Below, one piece after another: positions 9,090 to 18,600 of a stretch of 48,522 nucleotides of DNA (the stretch's first letter is position 1; each line of letters opens with the position of its first letter). Source of the DNA: HyVt-337 sp964428895 (GTDB lineage Bacteria > Planctomycetota > Phycisphaerae > SM23-33); NCBI GenBank assembly GCA_964428895.1, contig CAYRZU010000017.1, positions 1 to 48,522 on the forward strand. Reading direction: 5' to 3'. The notes under the pieces are model-generated. The model saw nothing but the letters and a program-made list of their open reading frames with translations, was not told the DNA's origin and searched no databases. Both the position numbers and the translations under genes were made by a program.

Positions 9090-10487
9090 ATGATTGAACT
9101 AGAGTTCCACGGAGCGGCGGAAACGGTTACCGGATCGATGCACCTGTTGCGCCTGGACGAAGGGCCGGTCGCGATGGATTGCGGTCTATTCCAGGGCCAC
9201 CGCAGTTGGTCGCGGGAAATGAATGAGGAACTGCCCGTGCGGCCCTCGGACCTGCGGGCGATTCTGCTCAGCCACGCCCACATCGACCACAGCGGCAAGA
9301 TTCCCCACCTGGTGGCCAACAAATTCAACGGCCCGGTCTACGCCACCGCCGCAACCTGCGACCTCTGCAAGATCATGCTGGCCGATTCGGCCAAGATCCA
9401 AGAGGAAGACGCCCGCTACTGGAACGAGAAGCGCGCCGAGGATGAGCGCGAGTTCATCCAGCCGCTCTACACCGTCGAGAATGCCCGGGCCTCGGAACGC
9501 CTGTTCCACGGCATCCCCTACAATCAGCCGATTCCGTTCGCCGACCAATGCACCGCCACCTTCCTGGAGGCCGGCCACATCTTGGGCTCGGCCTGCGTGC
9601 TGGTGGAAATCCAACGTAGCGATCCGGTCCGCATTCTCTACACCGGCGACCTGGGCCGGTTCAACCTGCCGATTCTTCGGGACCCCACCGAGCCGCTGCC
9701 CAAGGTTGACTACCTGATCACCGAGAGCACCTACGGCGGGCGCCGTCACTCCGATGCGCAGTCGATGAAGCAGGCCCTGGTCAGCATCATCAGCGAAACG
9801 CGCGACGCCGGCGGCAAGGTCATCATCCCATCCTTTAGCGTCGGCCGAACGCAGCACATTGTCTACTTCCTCCACCAGGCCATCGCCGAGGGCCTGCTGG
9901 AGCCCCTGCCGATCTACGTGGACTCGCCGCTGTCGGTCAACGCCACCGATGTCTTCATCCGCCACCCCGAATGCTACGACGACCAGGCCCGCGACTTCTG
10001 GGCCCAGCAGGGAGACGTGTTCGGCCGCGGGCTGGTGCAGTACCTGGTTGATGTTAGCCAATCCAAGGAACTCAACCATCGCGACGAGCCCTCGGTCATC
10101 ATCAGCGCTTCGGGCATGTGCGAGGCGGGCCGAATCCTCCACCACCTCAAGAACAACGTGGAGGACGAGCGCAACACCGTGGTCATCGTCGGCTACCAGG
10201 CCCAGCACACGCTTGGCCGCCGGATTGTCGATCGCGTCAAGGAACTGAAGATCTTCGGTCGCCTCTACAAACTGATGGCCCGCGTGGAAGTGCTCAACGG
10301 ATTCAGCGCCCACGCCGACGCCGACGACTTCGCCCGGCTGCTCAGCCCGATCGCCAAGGACCTCAAGGCCGCCTTCGTGGTCCACGGCGAAGACGGGCAG
10401 CTTGCGGCCATGAAAGAGATGCTCAATAATGCCGGCTGCCGCGACGTGGAAATTCCCGGTCCCGGCGATTGCTACGACCTAGACTAA
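9090..10487 (+). CDS. Beta-CASP metallo-beta-lactamase fold RNase-like protein
   Basis: A 465-residue two-metal hydrolase of the RNA-processing beta-CASP group (CPSF73/Ysh1-like bacterial branch). Motifs in order are HGAAETVTGS, SHAHIDHSG (H62, H64, D66, H67), GHILGSA, YTGDLGR, the beta-CASP motif A in ESTYGG, IPSFSVGRTQ, and the C-terminal ISASGMCEAGR and GFSAHAD histidines. All metal-binding residues look intact, so it is probably an active endo- or exoribonuclease in the cytosol. The reading frame is open further upstream, but homology begins at ATG 9090. The next gene starts 35 bases after its stop. Confidence 0.9.
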   Translation: MIELEFHGAAETVTGSMHLLRLDEGPVAMDCGLFQGHRSWSREMNEELPVRPSDLRAILLSHAHIDHSGKIPHLVANKFNGPVYATAATCDLCKIMLADSAKIQEEDARYWNEKRAEDEREFIQPLYTVENARASERLFHGIPYNQPIPFADQCTATFLEAGHILGSACVLVEIQRSDPVRILYTGDLGRFNLPILRDPTEPLPKVDYLITESTYGGRRHSDAQSMKQALVSIISETRDAGGKVIIPSFSVGRTQHIVYFLHQAIAEGLLEPLPIYVDSPLSVNATDVFIRHPECYDDQARDFWAQQGDVFGRGLVQYLVDVSQSKELNHRDEPSVIISASGMCEAGRILHHLKNNVEDERNTVVIVGYQAQHTLGRRIVDRVKELKIFGRLYKLMARVEVLNGFSAHADADDFARLLSPIAKDLKAAFVVHGEDGQLAAMKEMLNNAGCRDVEIPGPGDCYDLD

Positions 10488-10522
10488 CCGGCGCCGCCAA
10501 CGCGTCGCCTGCAGGTGGGGCC

Positions 10523-12703
10523 ATGACGCCAAACCAATCCGTCACCTTCCGCCGTTTCGGCCGATCATTGCACCCGGTGATCCGCAACACCAAGGACCTG
10601 CAAGCGGTCGTCACGCTCGATGAAGCCCACTGGGTGGCCACCGCGGCCCCCACCGAGGGCCTGCACGCCGATGAGGTCTTTCTGCGCTGGATCGACGCCG
10701 ACGACAACGGGCGAGTCATGTGCTGGGAGATTCGCGACGCCGCCCAATGGTTGACCGACGTGTTGGCCGACCACGGCGGCATCGACGGCGCCAAGGCGTC
10801 GCTAACGCTGGGGGCCATCAACGGCGAAAGCGCCGACGGCCGACAGATCCGCGCCGCCGCTCAGAAGATGCTCCGCCGCCTCGGCCAAGACGCCGCCGAT
10901 GAGAAGCCTCTGACCCTCGATCAGGTCCGCCAGATCAAGGCCCAGGCCGAAGCCAGTTCCGTCAGTGAGGCCGGCGTGGTCTTACCCGAAGCGGCCGAAG
11001 ATTCCGACATCCGCCAGTACCTGACCGACATCATCACCGCGGTCGGCGGCTCGCCTCACCCCTCGGGCAAGGACGGCGTCGACAGTGACACCCTCGCGGC
11101 CTTCGCCGCCGAGTCGGCCGCGTATTTGGAGTGGCTGGCCCGAGGCGCTGCGCCCTCCGGCAAGGAGACCAACGACGTCTATCCGCTCGGCGCCGACACG
11201 GGAGAGGCCTACGCCACCGTCCAGTCGTTACGACGGAAGCTCGATCAGTACTTCGCCCAGTGTCACGCGGTGGCGCTGGATGAATCCCTGGTCGGGCGAA
11301 TGGGCTGGACCGCCGGCGAACTCGAAACGCTCGACCTCGACGACGTCGCCGCTATCGAGCACCTGCTGGACGAAGCCCCCATCGCCCGCGCTCGGCCGGA
11401 CCTGACGTTGGTCTTCGACGATCCGATCAATCACCACGACGCCGATGCCCTCGACGCCTTCAGCGCCGATGTGATCCCGGCCGTACTGGGCAAGGCCGCC
11501 GCGAGCCTGTCGGCCCGGCAGTGGAAGCAGATCAAGGATTTCTTTGCGCCCCACGACGCGTGGGTCAACGCCAAGCCCGGGTCCAACATCACCGACCTCG
11601 ACGTTGACCGATTGACCACCTACCAGCAGGCCAAGTACGCCGACCTGGTCCGCGGCCTGATTGCCGAGAGCGAACAGACCGCCTTCCACCTCGACAACGT
11701 CCGCCTGGTCGAAAAGGTCTTGCTCTATCAGGCGGGGCTGCTGGAACTGGCCAACAACTTCATCGCCTTCCCGCACCTGTACGACCCCAGGAAGCGGGCG
11801 ATGTTCGAAATGGGCTCGGTGATCATGGACGGCCGACGGTTCGAGTTCGCGGTGAAGGTGACCGACCGCGCCGCCCACGCCGCCATCGCGGATTCAGCCA
11901 ATATGTATCTGATGTACATCGAGGTCACGCCCCGAGCCGGGGAGGAAGGGCCGCTCGAATTGGCCGTGCCGGTCACGTCCGGCAACAAGGGCAACCTCTG
12001 CCTGGGCAAGCGGGGCATCTTCCGGGATCGACTGGGCTACGAACACGACGCTCGCGTGGTCCATGTGCTGGAAAACCCCATCAGCCTCTCCGAGGCGATC
12101 GTTGCCCCGTTTGTCCGCCTGGGGCGGATACTGACGGGAAAGATTGAGTCGATCACCTCCAAGGCCGAGCAACAGTTCGACCAGCGCGTCGAAACCACCG
12201 TGACGGCCCCGGCCGAACCGGCCCCGACGCCGCAGAAGCAATCCCTGGCCAACGCCGGCATGCTGGCCGGGGCGGGCGTGGCGCTGGCGGCGGTGGGTTC
12301 AGCGCTGGCCTACATCACCGAGAAACTCACCAAGCTTCACTGGTATGAGATTTGGATCGGCATCGGTGCGGCGGTGCTGGCGGTGCTGATTCCGACCATG
12401 GTAGTGGCGGTGCTGAAGCTGCGCAAGCGCGACCTCAGCGCGGTGCTGGAGGGCTCGGGTTGGGCCGTCAACGCCCGTATGCGACTGACGCATCGGCTGG
12501 GGCGCGTCTTCACCCGCAAGCCGCGCCGCCCGCTGGGCGCAACGCTGATCGGCAAGCGCCGGGTCCGAACGGCGATCATGATCGTATTGATCGCCGCGGC
12601 GCTGGCGGCGGGCGGCTGGTTCGCTTACGACCGTTGGTTCGCCGATAACGGAACGCCGGCTGGGCCGACGAGCCAGCCGACGTCGTCCCCGGCGAGCCCA
12701 TAG
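10523..12703 (+). CDS. Large uncharacterised membrane protein with EF-hand loop
   Basis: A 726-residue protein I do not recognise. Residues 58-69 form a textbook 12-residue EF-hand loop (DADDNGRVMCWE), suggesting calcium binding near the N-terminus. A long acidic, mostly alpha-helical region follows to about residue 570. The C-terminus has three hydrophobic helices near 579-598, 608-631 and 683-705, with a basic stretch between the second and third and a Ser/Thr/Pro tail. The bulk is therefore probably a large soluble domain anchored at its C-terminal end. ATG 10523 is preceded by GGTGGGG; an earlier TTG at 10469 would overlap the preceding gene. It sits 35 bases after the beta-CASP gene, which suggests cotranscription. 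Confidence 0.75.
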   Translation: MTPNQSVTFRRFGRSLHPVIRNTKDLQAVVTLDEAHWVATAAPTEGLHADEVFLRWIDADDNGRVMCWEIRDAAQWLTDVLADHGGIDGAKASLTLGAINGESADGRQIRAAAQKMLRRLGQDAADEKPLTLDQVRQIKAQAEASSVSEAGVVLPEAAEDSDIRQYLTDIITAVGGSPHPSGKDGVDSDTLAAFAAESAAYLEWLARGAAPSGKETNDVYPLGADTGEAYATVQSLRRKLDQYFAQCHAVALDESLVGRMGWTAGELETLDLDDVAAIEHLLDEAPIARARPDLTLVFDDPINHHDADALDAFSADVIPAVLGKAAASLSARQWKQIKDFFAPHDAWVNAKPGSNITDLDVDRLTTYQQAKYADLVRGLIAESEQTAFHLDNVRLVEKVLLYQAGLLELANNFIAFPHLYDPRKRAMFEMGSVIMDGRRFEFAVKVTDRAAHAAIADSANMYLMYIEVTPRAGEEGPLELAVPVTSGNKGNLCLGKRGIFRDRLGYEHDARVVHVLENPISLSEAIVAPFVRLGRILTGKIESITSKAEQQFDQRVETTVTAPAEPAPTPQKQSLANAGMLAGAGVALAAVGSALAYITEKLTKLHWYEIWIGIGAAVLAVLIPTMVVAVLKLRKRDLSAVLEGSGWAVNARMRLTHRLGRVFTRKPRRPLGATLIGKRRVRTAIMIVLIAAALAAGGWFAYDRWFADNGTPAGPTSQPTSSPASP

Positions 12704-12804
12704 CCATCGCCGGGCGGGCCCCAACGGGACCTTAGCACGTCTTTGGCCCACTGGGCGGGGCGATACGTGATAGCATGTGGTGGTCAGGCCGAGGGGTCTG
12801 AAGC

Positions 12805-13863
12805 ATGTGGAGAGAGGGGATGGTCAAGACCGCGGACAAGAGCGAACGACGCCTGGCCGGACGTTATCTGCGTCGGCAACTGGCGGCGCTGGCCGAGCGA
12901 CTCAAGGGCCTTCGTCGTGGCGACGACGTGGAGGATGTTCATCAGGCCCGTGTCGCCTCGCGGCGGATCCGGGCGGTGCTGGCCGTCTTCAGCGATCTGT
13001 GGCCGACCAAGTCCGTCAAGCGGTGGCGGCGGCAAGTCCGACGACTGGCCCGGTCGCTCGGCGAGGCGCGCGATCAGGACGTGCAGATTGAGTTCCTGCG
13101 CGACCTGGCCGGCCGGGTTGCCGACCCCCAGCAACGACAGGGCGTCTCGCGACTGCTCTTGCGGTGCATGCAGCAGCGGGAAGCCCTGCAGCCGGCGGTG
13201 CTGGCCGCCGGCGAGAACGCCAAAGCCCTGCGCGTGATCGATCGGATGCGGCGCGAGGTTCGCAAGGGCGCCTTGCCGAAAGGCTCTCGCGCCGGCCGAC
13301 CCAGCCGACGCCTACTTCGCCGGGCCCAGCGGGAGATTCTGGCGCGGCTGGAGGAGCTGTGCGACTACCAGGATTCACTGGCCGAGCCGCAACAACTGAC
13401 CCGACACCATCAGATGCGCATTGCGGCCAAACGCATGCGCTACACCATGGAGATCTTCGCCCCGGCCTACGATGGCCGACTGGATGATTTCATCGCCGCC
13501 GCCAAAGACCTCCAGACCATGCTGGGTGAGCTCCACGATTGCGACGTCTGGTCCGAGCGACTCGAGCAGTTCCTGCTGACCGAGCAGCGGCGGACCATCA
13601 CCTATTGCGGCAGCGATGATGCCATCGGCGCCGTCCGTCCGGGCGTGGCCTATCTCCGCGAGGACCGCCAACGCCATCGTGAACAGACCTTCAGTCGACT
13701 TAGCCTTTATTGGGCCCGTCTGCGGGACAACGAACTGTGGCCGAGACTGATCGCCCTGTTGCAGCAGGGGGCAGATCGCGGATTCACGAGCGCCAGGCCC
13801 GCCGATGCCGCCGGCGAGCCGACGCCCGCCGTCTCCCCGCCGGTCTGCGAGCCCAGCGAGTAG
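12805..13863 (+). CDS. CHAD-domain protein (polyphosphate-binding)
   Basis: A 352-residue helical protein made of two CHAD halves. The signature of the first is VHQARVASRRIRAVL and that of the second HHQMRIAAKRMRYTM, both rich in His, Arg and Lys. CHAD domains bind inorganic polyphosphate, and this gene heads a set that ends in polyphosphate kinase, which supports that role. An alternative ATG at 12820 has GGAG seven bases upstream; ATG 12805 has GAGGGG eight bases upstream, so the true start is undecided by 15 bases. The C-terminus is Pro/Ala-rich. The HD-domain gene begins five bases after the stop. Confidence 0.88.
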   Translation: MWREGMVKTADKSERRLAGRYLRRQLAALAERLKGLRRGDDVEDVHQARVASRRIRAVLAVFSDLWPTKSVKRWRRQVRRLARSLGEARDQDVQIEFLRDLAGRVADPQQRQGVSRLLLRCMQQREALQPAVLAAGENAKALRVIDRMRREVRKGALPKGSRAGRPSRRLLRRAQREILARLEELCDYQDSLAEPQQLTRHHQMRIAAKRMRYTMEIFAPAYDGRLDDFIAAAKDLQTMLGELHDCDVWSERLEQFLLTEQRRTITYCGSDDAIGAVRPGVAYLREDRQRHREQTFSRLSLYWARLRDNELWPRLIALLQQGADRGFTSARPADAAGEPTPAVSPPVCEPSE

Positions 13864-13867
13864 GAGC

Positions 13868-14503
13868 ATGCGCGACCCCTCAGGCAATTCCGAGTGGCCC
13901 GCCGGCGTGGAAGCTCCCGTCGATGAGACACGTGCGTCGCAACTGGCCGCCGCGGCTGTTCTGGCGCAGCGTTGTCACTATGAGGCTGAGCACACCCACC
14001 AGGTGGTCCGCCTGGCGTTGCGCTTGTTCGACGAACTCCGACCCCTGCACGGCCTGGGCGCCGACGAACGTTTCTGGCTGCAATGCGGGGCCATGCTGCA
14101 CGATATCGGCTGGATCGAAGGTCAAAAGGCCCATCACAAGACCGCCCTCCGGCTGGTCCTGTCGGCTGAACTGCCCCTGTCCGATGACGAGCGCCGCATC
14201 GTGGCGCTGGTGGCCCGTTACCATCGAAAGGCCCTGCCCAAAGACACTCACGCCGACTTCGCGGCCCTTTCCGACGGCCGCCGACACGCCGTGAGGGTGC
14301 TGGGCGGCTTGCTGCGCGTGGCCGACGGGCTGGACCGCAGCCACGCCGACGTTGTCGAGGATGTTACGTGCACCGTGACGCCGCAGCGGATGGTGGTGCA
14401 CTGCCGGACCACCGGTTGGGCCGAGCCCGAACGCCAAGCCGCCCAGCGAAAGGGGAATCTGCTTGAAAACGCCCTCCGGCGCGTGCTGACTATAGAGACG
14501 TAA
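13868..14503 (+). CDS. Stand-alone HD-domain phosphohydrolase, paralogue of Ppx C-terminus
   Basis: A 211-residue protein that aligns by eye with the last 200 residues of the adjacent Ppx/GppA protein. Shared blocks include RLALRLFDEL, an HD-box (MLHDIGW), a His pair (HHKTAL), ALVARYHRKALPK and LLRVADGLDRSHAD. It keeps the canonical His-Asp pair where the Ppx domain has His-Glu, so it may be an active metal-dependent phosphohydrolase. GGAG sits just before ATG 13868, five bases after the CHAD stop, and its own stop is 17 bases before the Ppx ATG. The tight spacing points to one polyphosphate operon. Substrate unknown; polyphosphate, (p)ppGpp or a nucleotide are all possible. Confidence 0.8.
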   Translation: MRDPSGNSEWPAGVEAPVDETRASQLAAAAVLAQRCHYEAEHTHQVVRLALRLFDELRPLHGLGADERFWLQCGAMLHDIGWIEGQKAHHKTALRLVLSAELPLSDDERRIVALVARYHRKALPKDTHADFAALSDGRRHAVRVLGGLLRVADGLDRSHADVVEDVTCTVTPQRMVVHCRTTGWAEPERQAAQRKGNLLENALRRVLTIET

Positions 14504-14520
14504 AGGCGCCTGGGCTTCCC

Positions 14521-16152
14521 ATGCCGCCAGCTCTGCGAGCGACCATGAGCACAACCGACCAACACGACCACTCGACGCACCCCGGCGGCGTTATCGCCGC
14601 GATCGACATCGGCACTAACTCCATCCGCATGGCCATCGCCCAGGTCCTGCCCGACGGGCGCATGGAGGTGCTGGAGCAGTTGCGCCGGGCGGCCCGCCTG
14701 GGCCAGGACACCTTCGGCCAGGGGCGCCTCGACGAGGAAGCCATGCGAGCGGCGGTGGCGATTCTTCGCGACTACCGGCGCCAACTGGACCTTTATGAGG
14801 TTTGCGGCATTCGGGCCGTGGCCACCAGCGCCATTCGCGAGGCCCGTAACGCCGACATGTTCATCGACCGCGTCTTCATGGCCACCGGCTTCGACGTGGA
14901 GGTCATCGACACCGCCGAGGAAAGTCGCCTCAAGGTCTACGCCGTTCGCCACCGAGCGGGCAGCCGCGTCAAGCTCAGCCGCTTCCGCACGCTGGTTGGC
15001 GAGGTCGGCGGCGGCTCGACGGAACTGACGATCCTCTCCAAGGGCCACATCGTGGCCAGCCAGTCGCTGCCGCTGGGGTCGATCCGACTCCAAGAGATGC
15101 TGGTGACCGCTCACGAAACGCCCGAGCGGTCCGCGGAGATGTTGGCCCAGCACGTCGACAACGCGCTGACCTCGGCTGGGGCGTCGCTGAAACTGGGCAA
15201 GATCAAGAAGTTCGTCGCGATCGGCGGCGACGTGCGTTTCGCCGCCGAGCAAGTGGGCCAGCCGACGGATGAGACCGACTTGGTCACGCTCGACCGCGAC
15301 CGCCTAGACGAACTGGTCGACCGATGTCACCACCATACGCCCGAAGACCTGATCAATCGGTTCGGCCTGAACTTTGCCGACGCCGAAACGCTCGTGCCGG
15401 CCTTGCTGGTCTACCAAGCCCTGATGCACGCGACGGGCGTGAAGGAAATGATTGTTTCCCCGGTGACCATGCGGGACGGGCTGTTGCTGGACCTGGCCCT
15501 GCGCGTGACGGGGCAGGAGGATGAGACCCTCGCCGTCGGCGTGATGCACTCGGCCGAGACCATCGCCGAGAAGTACGGCGTGGAAACCAAGCACGCCGCC
15601 AACGTCGGCCGATTGGCCCTGCGACTGTTCGATCAACTGCAGGCCGAGCACGGCCTGGGGCGCCGCCAACGGTTGCTGCTGCAGGCGGCGGCCACGCTGC
15701 ACGAGGTGGGGCGGTTCATCCATACCCGCGCCCACCACAAGCACGGCTACTACATCATCGCCAACACCGAGATTTTCGGGCTCAGTCGCGAAGAGCGGGA
15801 AATCGTCGCCCTGGTGGCGCGCTATCATCGGCGATCGTGTCCCAAGAACTCGCACGTCGAGTACACGGCCTTGCCGCGGCCCATGCGGATGGTGGTCTGT
15901 AAGCTGGCGGCGCTGCTCCGCCTGGCCGACGCCCTTGACCGCGGCCACGCCCAGCAGGTGCGCGAGCTGACCTGTCACCCCGGCGACGGTGAACTGATCA
16001 TTCGGGTTGAAGGCGTCGCCGACCTGACCCTCGAGCGGCGAGGGCTGGACACCAAAGGCGATCTATTCGCCGATATCTTTGGGCTGAAAGCTCGATTGGA
16101 AGAAGCGCCGGCCTCGCTCGGCGACCAGCGACGGGCCGAGCCCGTTCAGTAG
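14521..16152 (+). CDS. ppx: Exopolyphosphatase / guanosine pentaphosphatase (Ppx/GppA) with HD-type C-terminus
   Basis: A 543-residue enzyme expected to hydrolyse polyphosphate processively from its ends, and possibly pppGpp. The N-terminal actin-like ATPase-fold half contains AAIDIGTNSIRMAI near residue 25 and GEVGGGSTELT near 160. The C-terminal HD-like half has LHEVGRF, ARYHRRSCPK and LLRLADALDRGHAQ. The HE rather than HD pair is common in this family. Start uncertain: ATG 14545 is an alternative, and neither start has a strong ribosome binding site. Polyphosphate kinase begins 22 bases after its stop. Synthesis and degradation enzymes are therefore in one operon. Confidence 0.92.
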   Translation: MPPALRATMSTTDQHDHSTHPGGVIAAIDIGTNSIRMAIAQVLPDGRMEVLEQLRRAARLGQDTFGQGRLDEEAMRAAVAILRDYRRQLDLYEVCGIRAVATSAIREARNADMFIDRVFMATGFDVEVIDTAEESRLKVYAVRHRAGSRVKLSRFRTLVGEVGGGSTELTILSKGHIVASQSLPLGSIRLQEMLVTAHETPERSAEMLAQHVDNALTSAGASLKLGKIKKFVAIGGDVRFAAEQVGQPTDETDLVTLDRDRLDELVDRCHHHTPEDLINRFGLNFADAETLVPALLVYQALMHATGVKEMIVSPVTMRDGLLLDLALRVTGQEDETLAVGVMHSAETIAEKYGVETKHAANVGRLALRLFDQLQAEHGLGRRQRLLLQAAATLHEVGRFIHTRAHHKHGYYIIANTEIFGLSREEREIVALVARYHRRSCPKNSHVEYTALPRPMRMVVCKLAALLRLADALDRGHAQQVRELTCHPGDGELIIRVEGVADLTLERRGLDTKGDLFADIFGLKARLEEAPASLGDQRRAEPVQ

Positions 16153-16174
16153 CCCCCCGGACCCCAGCAGACTC

Positions 16175-18295
16175 ATGGCCAAGAACCCCAAGAAAACGCC
16201 GGACCTGGACGACCCCAGCCTGTACATCAATCGTGAGTTGAGTTGGCTGGAGTTCAACCATCGCGTTTTGGCCGAGGGGCTCTCCCCGGAGTTGCCGCTC
16301 TTGGAGCGGCTGAAGTTCCTGGCCATTGTCAGCTCGAACCTCGATGAGTTCTTTCTGATCCGCGTGGCCGGCCTGATGCAGCTTCGGGCGGCCGGCTCGG
16401 CCAAGCGCGACGCGTCCGGCCTGACCGCCCGGGAACAGATTGACGCCATCGGCGTCCGCGCCCACGCCATGGTGGCCCGGCAGACCGAGGGCATCGCCGA
16501 GGCCCTCGGTCTTCTGGCCGAGCAGGGCCTGGTTGTGCTCGGCCCGGCCGATTGGACGGCCTCCCAGGGCGAGTTCCTGGCGGCGCACTTCCGGGAAGAA
16601 ATCCTGCCGATCCTGACGCCCCTGGCGGTTGATGATCTCGACCCCATGCCGCTGCTGCCGGGCATGCGGCTGAACGTGGCGCTGGTGTTGGCTGGGGCCA
16701 GGCCGGACGACGACCCGGGCATTGTGGTTGTGCCCGTGCCCGGGCAGCTTGCCAGGTTCATCACCGTTCCCGGCGCCGAGGCCACCCACCTGGCGCGGCT
16801 GGAGGATGTGATCGCCACGCACGCCGGACAGTTGTTTCCGGCCGGCAACGTTCTCGCCGCGGCGACCTTCCGCGTTACCCGCGACGCCGACGTGGCCATC
16901 GACGACGACGCCGGCGACCTGCTGGAGGCGGTCGAAGAGGCCATCCAGGCGCGCCGACGCCGTCACGCGGTCCGCCTGGAAGTCTCCGCAGATCCGCATC
17001 CGCACTTGCGCGGGTGGCTGCTGGCGACCCTCGATCTGGCCGAGGCGGATGTCTACGAGATTTCGGGCATGCTGGACGCCGCGGCGCTGATGGAATTGGC
17101 CAATCGACAAGGGCACGAGGATCTCAAGTACATCGAGTGGCCGCCGCAGCCCCCGCGCGACCTGATCGGCTCGGAGGATCTCTTCCAGACGATCCGGACG
17201 CAGGATGTGCTGCTCAGTCACCCTTACGAGAGCTTCGATCCGGTAGTTCAGCTGGTCGAAGGCGCCGCCCAAGACCCCAACGTGCTGGCGATCAAGCAGA
17301 CGCTGTATCGGACCAGCGGCGATTCGCCCATCGTCCAGGCCCTGCAAGATGCCGCCGAAGCCGGCAAGCAGGTGACGGCGCTGGTCGAGCTGAAGGCCCG
17401 CTTCGACGAATCCCGCAACGTCACCTGGGCCCGGCGCCTGGAAGACGCCGGCTGCCACGTGATCTACGGGGTGGCCGGCTTTAAGACGCACGCCAAGGCG
17501 CTGCTGATCGTGCGGCGTGAGGCCGGCGTGATCCGCCGGTACGTTCACCTGGCTACCGGCAACTACAACGACAAGACCGCTCGCCTCTACTGCGACATCG
17601 GCCTGATGACGGCCGACGCCGACCTGACGCTGGATGTGGCCAACTTTTTCAATCTGGTCACCGGCAGCACCGAAGGGGCCGAATACGCCAAGCTAGCCAT
17701 CGCCCCAACCGGCCTGCGGCGCCGCTTCCACGAGTTGATCGAGCGTGAGATCGAGGTCTCCACCCCCGAGCAGCCCGGCCTGATCGTTGCTAAGGTCAAC
17801 AGCCTCGAAGACGCCGACATCTGCGAAGCCCTCTATCGGGCCAGCCAGGCTGGCGTGCGGATTCGGCTGAACGTGCGCGGTATTTGCTGCCTGCGCCCGG
17901 GCGTCAAGGGCGTCTCCAAGAACATCGAGGTCCGCTCCATCGTCGACCGTTTCCTGGAGCACGCCCGCGTGTTCTACTTCCGCAACGGCGGGCGCGAGGA
18001 ACTGTACTTCAGCAGCGCCGACTGGATGGGCCGCAACCTCGACAAACGCCTGGAACTGATGTTCCCCATTCTCGACTCGCGCCTGCGGCGGCGCGTGGTC
18101 GGCTGGCTGGACATGTACTTCGCCGACAACCTCAAAGCCAAGCGATTGCTCAAGGACGGCAGCTACGAACCCGTCCAAGCCCCCGGCAAGGCCGTTCGCG
18201 CCCAGTTGGAGCTCTACCAAGAAGCGGGCGAAGCCGCCCGAGCGGCCGAGCGAACGGCCATGCGCTTCCGCCCTCTGGCCGGCCCGGAGTCGTAG
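16175..18295 (+). CDS. ppk1: Polyphosphate kinase 1
   Basis: A 706-residue enzyme that reversibly transfers the terminal phosphate of ATP to a growing polyphosphate chain. The N-terminal signature YINRELSWLEFNHRVL begins near residue 17. The catalytic histidine is in FKTHAKAL (H439) and the second conserved histidine is in FLEHARVF (H596), equivalent to the E. coli H435 and H592. The typical SHPYESFDPV and YRTSGDSPIV blocks are present. It ends the CHAD-HD-Ppx-Ppk operon. Length is normal for Ppk1, and no residue is missing. Confidence 0.97.
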   Translation: MAKNPKKTPDLDDPSLYINRELSWLEFNHRVLAEGLSPELPLLERLKFLAIVSSNLDEFFLIRVAGLMQLRAAGSAKRDASGLTAREQIDAIGVRAHAMVARQTEGIAEALGLLAEQGLVVLGPADWTASQGEFLAAHFREEILPILTPLAVDDLDPMPLLPGMRLNVALVLAGARPDDDPGIVVVPVPGQLARFITVPGAEATHLARLEDVIATHAGQLFPAGNVLAAATFRVTRDADVAIDDDAGDLLEAVEEAIQARRRRHAVRLEVSADPHPHLRGWLLATLDLAEADVYEISGMLDAAALMELANRQGHEDLKYIEWPPQPPRDLIGSEDLFQTIRTQDVLLSHPYESFDPVVQLVEGAAQDPNVLAIKQTLYRTSGDSPIVQALQDAAEAGKQVTALVELKARFDESRNVTWARRLEDAGCHVIYGVAGFKTHAKALLIVRREAGVIRRYVHLATGNYNDKTARLYCDIGLMTADADLTLDVANFFNLVTGSTEGAEYAKLAIAPTGLRRRFHELIEREIEVSTPEQPGLIVAKVNSLEDADICEALYRASQAGVRIRLNVRGICCLRPGVKGVSKNIEVRSIVDRFLEHARVFYFRNGGREELYFSSADWMGRNLDKRLELMFPILDSRLRRRVVGWLDMYFADNLKAKRLLKDGSYEPVQAPGKAVRAQLELYQEAGEAARAAERTAMRFRPLAGPES

Positions 18296-18600
18296 CGGGG
18301 ATCAAGATTCGGCCCTACGACCTCTGGGTTATCAGAGCTTTCGGCTGATTTCCGTAGGTCCCCGTCGCATCTGGAGCTAGCGACGCCGCTTCGGACAACG
18401 TTATCCGCGCCACCCGTCCACACACCCCATGAACTCCATGTTGTCTAGCGGTTGACCTACATCTTGATGCACATCTCCAATGCCCTGCCTCCGGGCTGTT
18501 ACCCCGACGAAGGAAGATTCCAGCAGCAGTTTGGGAACGGACGATACGGGACAATAATAAGTGATGGAGACAGCCTGCCTTCTAAGAAAGGGAAATGCAC
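18296..18600. other. Intergenic region upstream of PEP-CTERM gene
   Basis: About 305 bases without a convincing gene. A 79-codon open frame on the minus strand (18315-18554) shows no recognisable domain and no ribosome binding site and is treated as chance. The last 70 bases contain a plausible promoter and a Shine-Dalgarno sequence for the downstream secreted protein. No terminator with a T-run was seen behind ppk1. Confidence 0.6.
18531..18558 (+). promoter_or_regulatory. Candidate sigma-70-like promoter for PEP-CTERM gene
   Basis: TTGGGA at 18531-18536 and AATAAT at 18553-18558 are separated by 16 bases, and this is the most A/T-rich patch of an otherwise GC-rich gap. The predicted transcript would have a leader of about 35 bases, with AAAGGGA at 18587-18593 seven bases before ATG 18601. 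Confidence 0.4.

Noticed and set aside
18315..18554. 79-codon minus-strand open frame upstream of the PEP-CTERM gene
   Set aside because: No ribosome site, no domain and it crosses the candidate promoter region.
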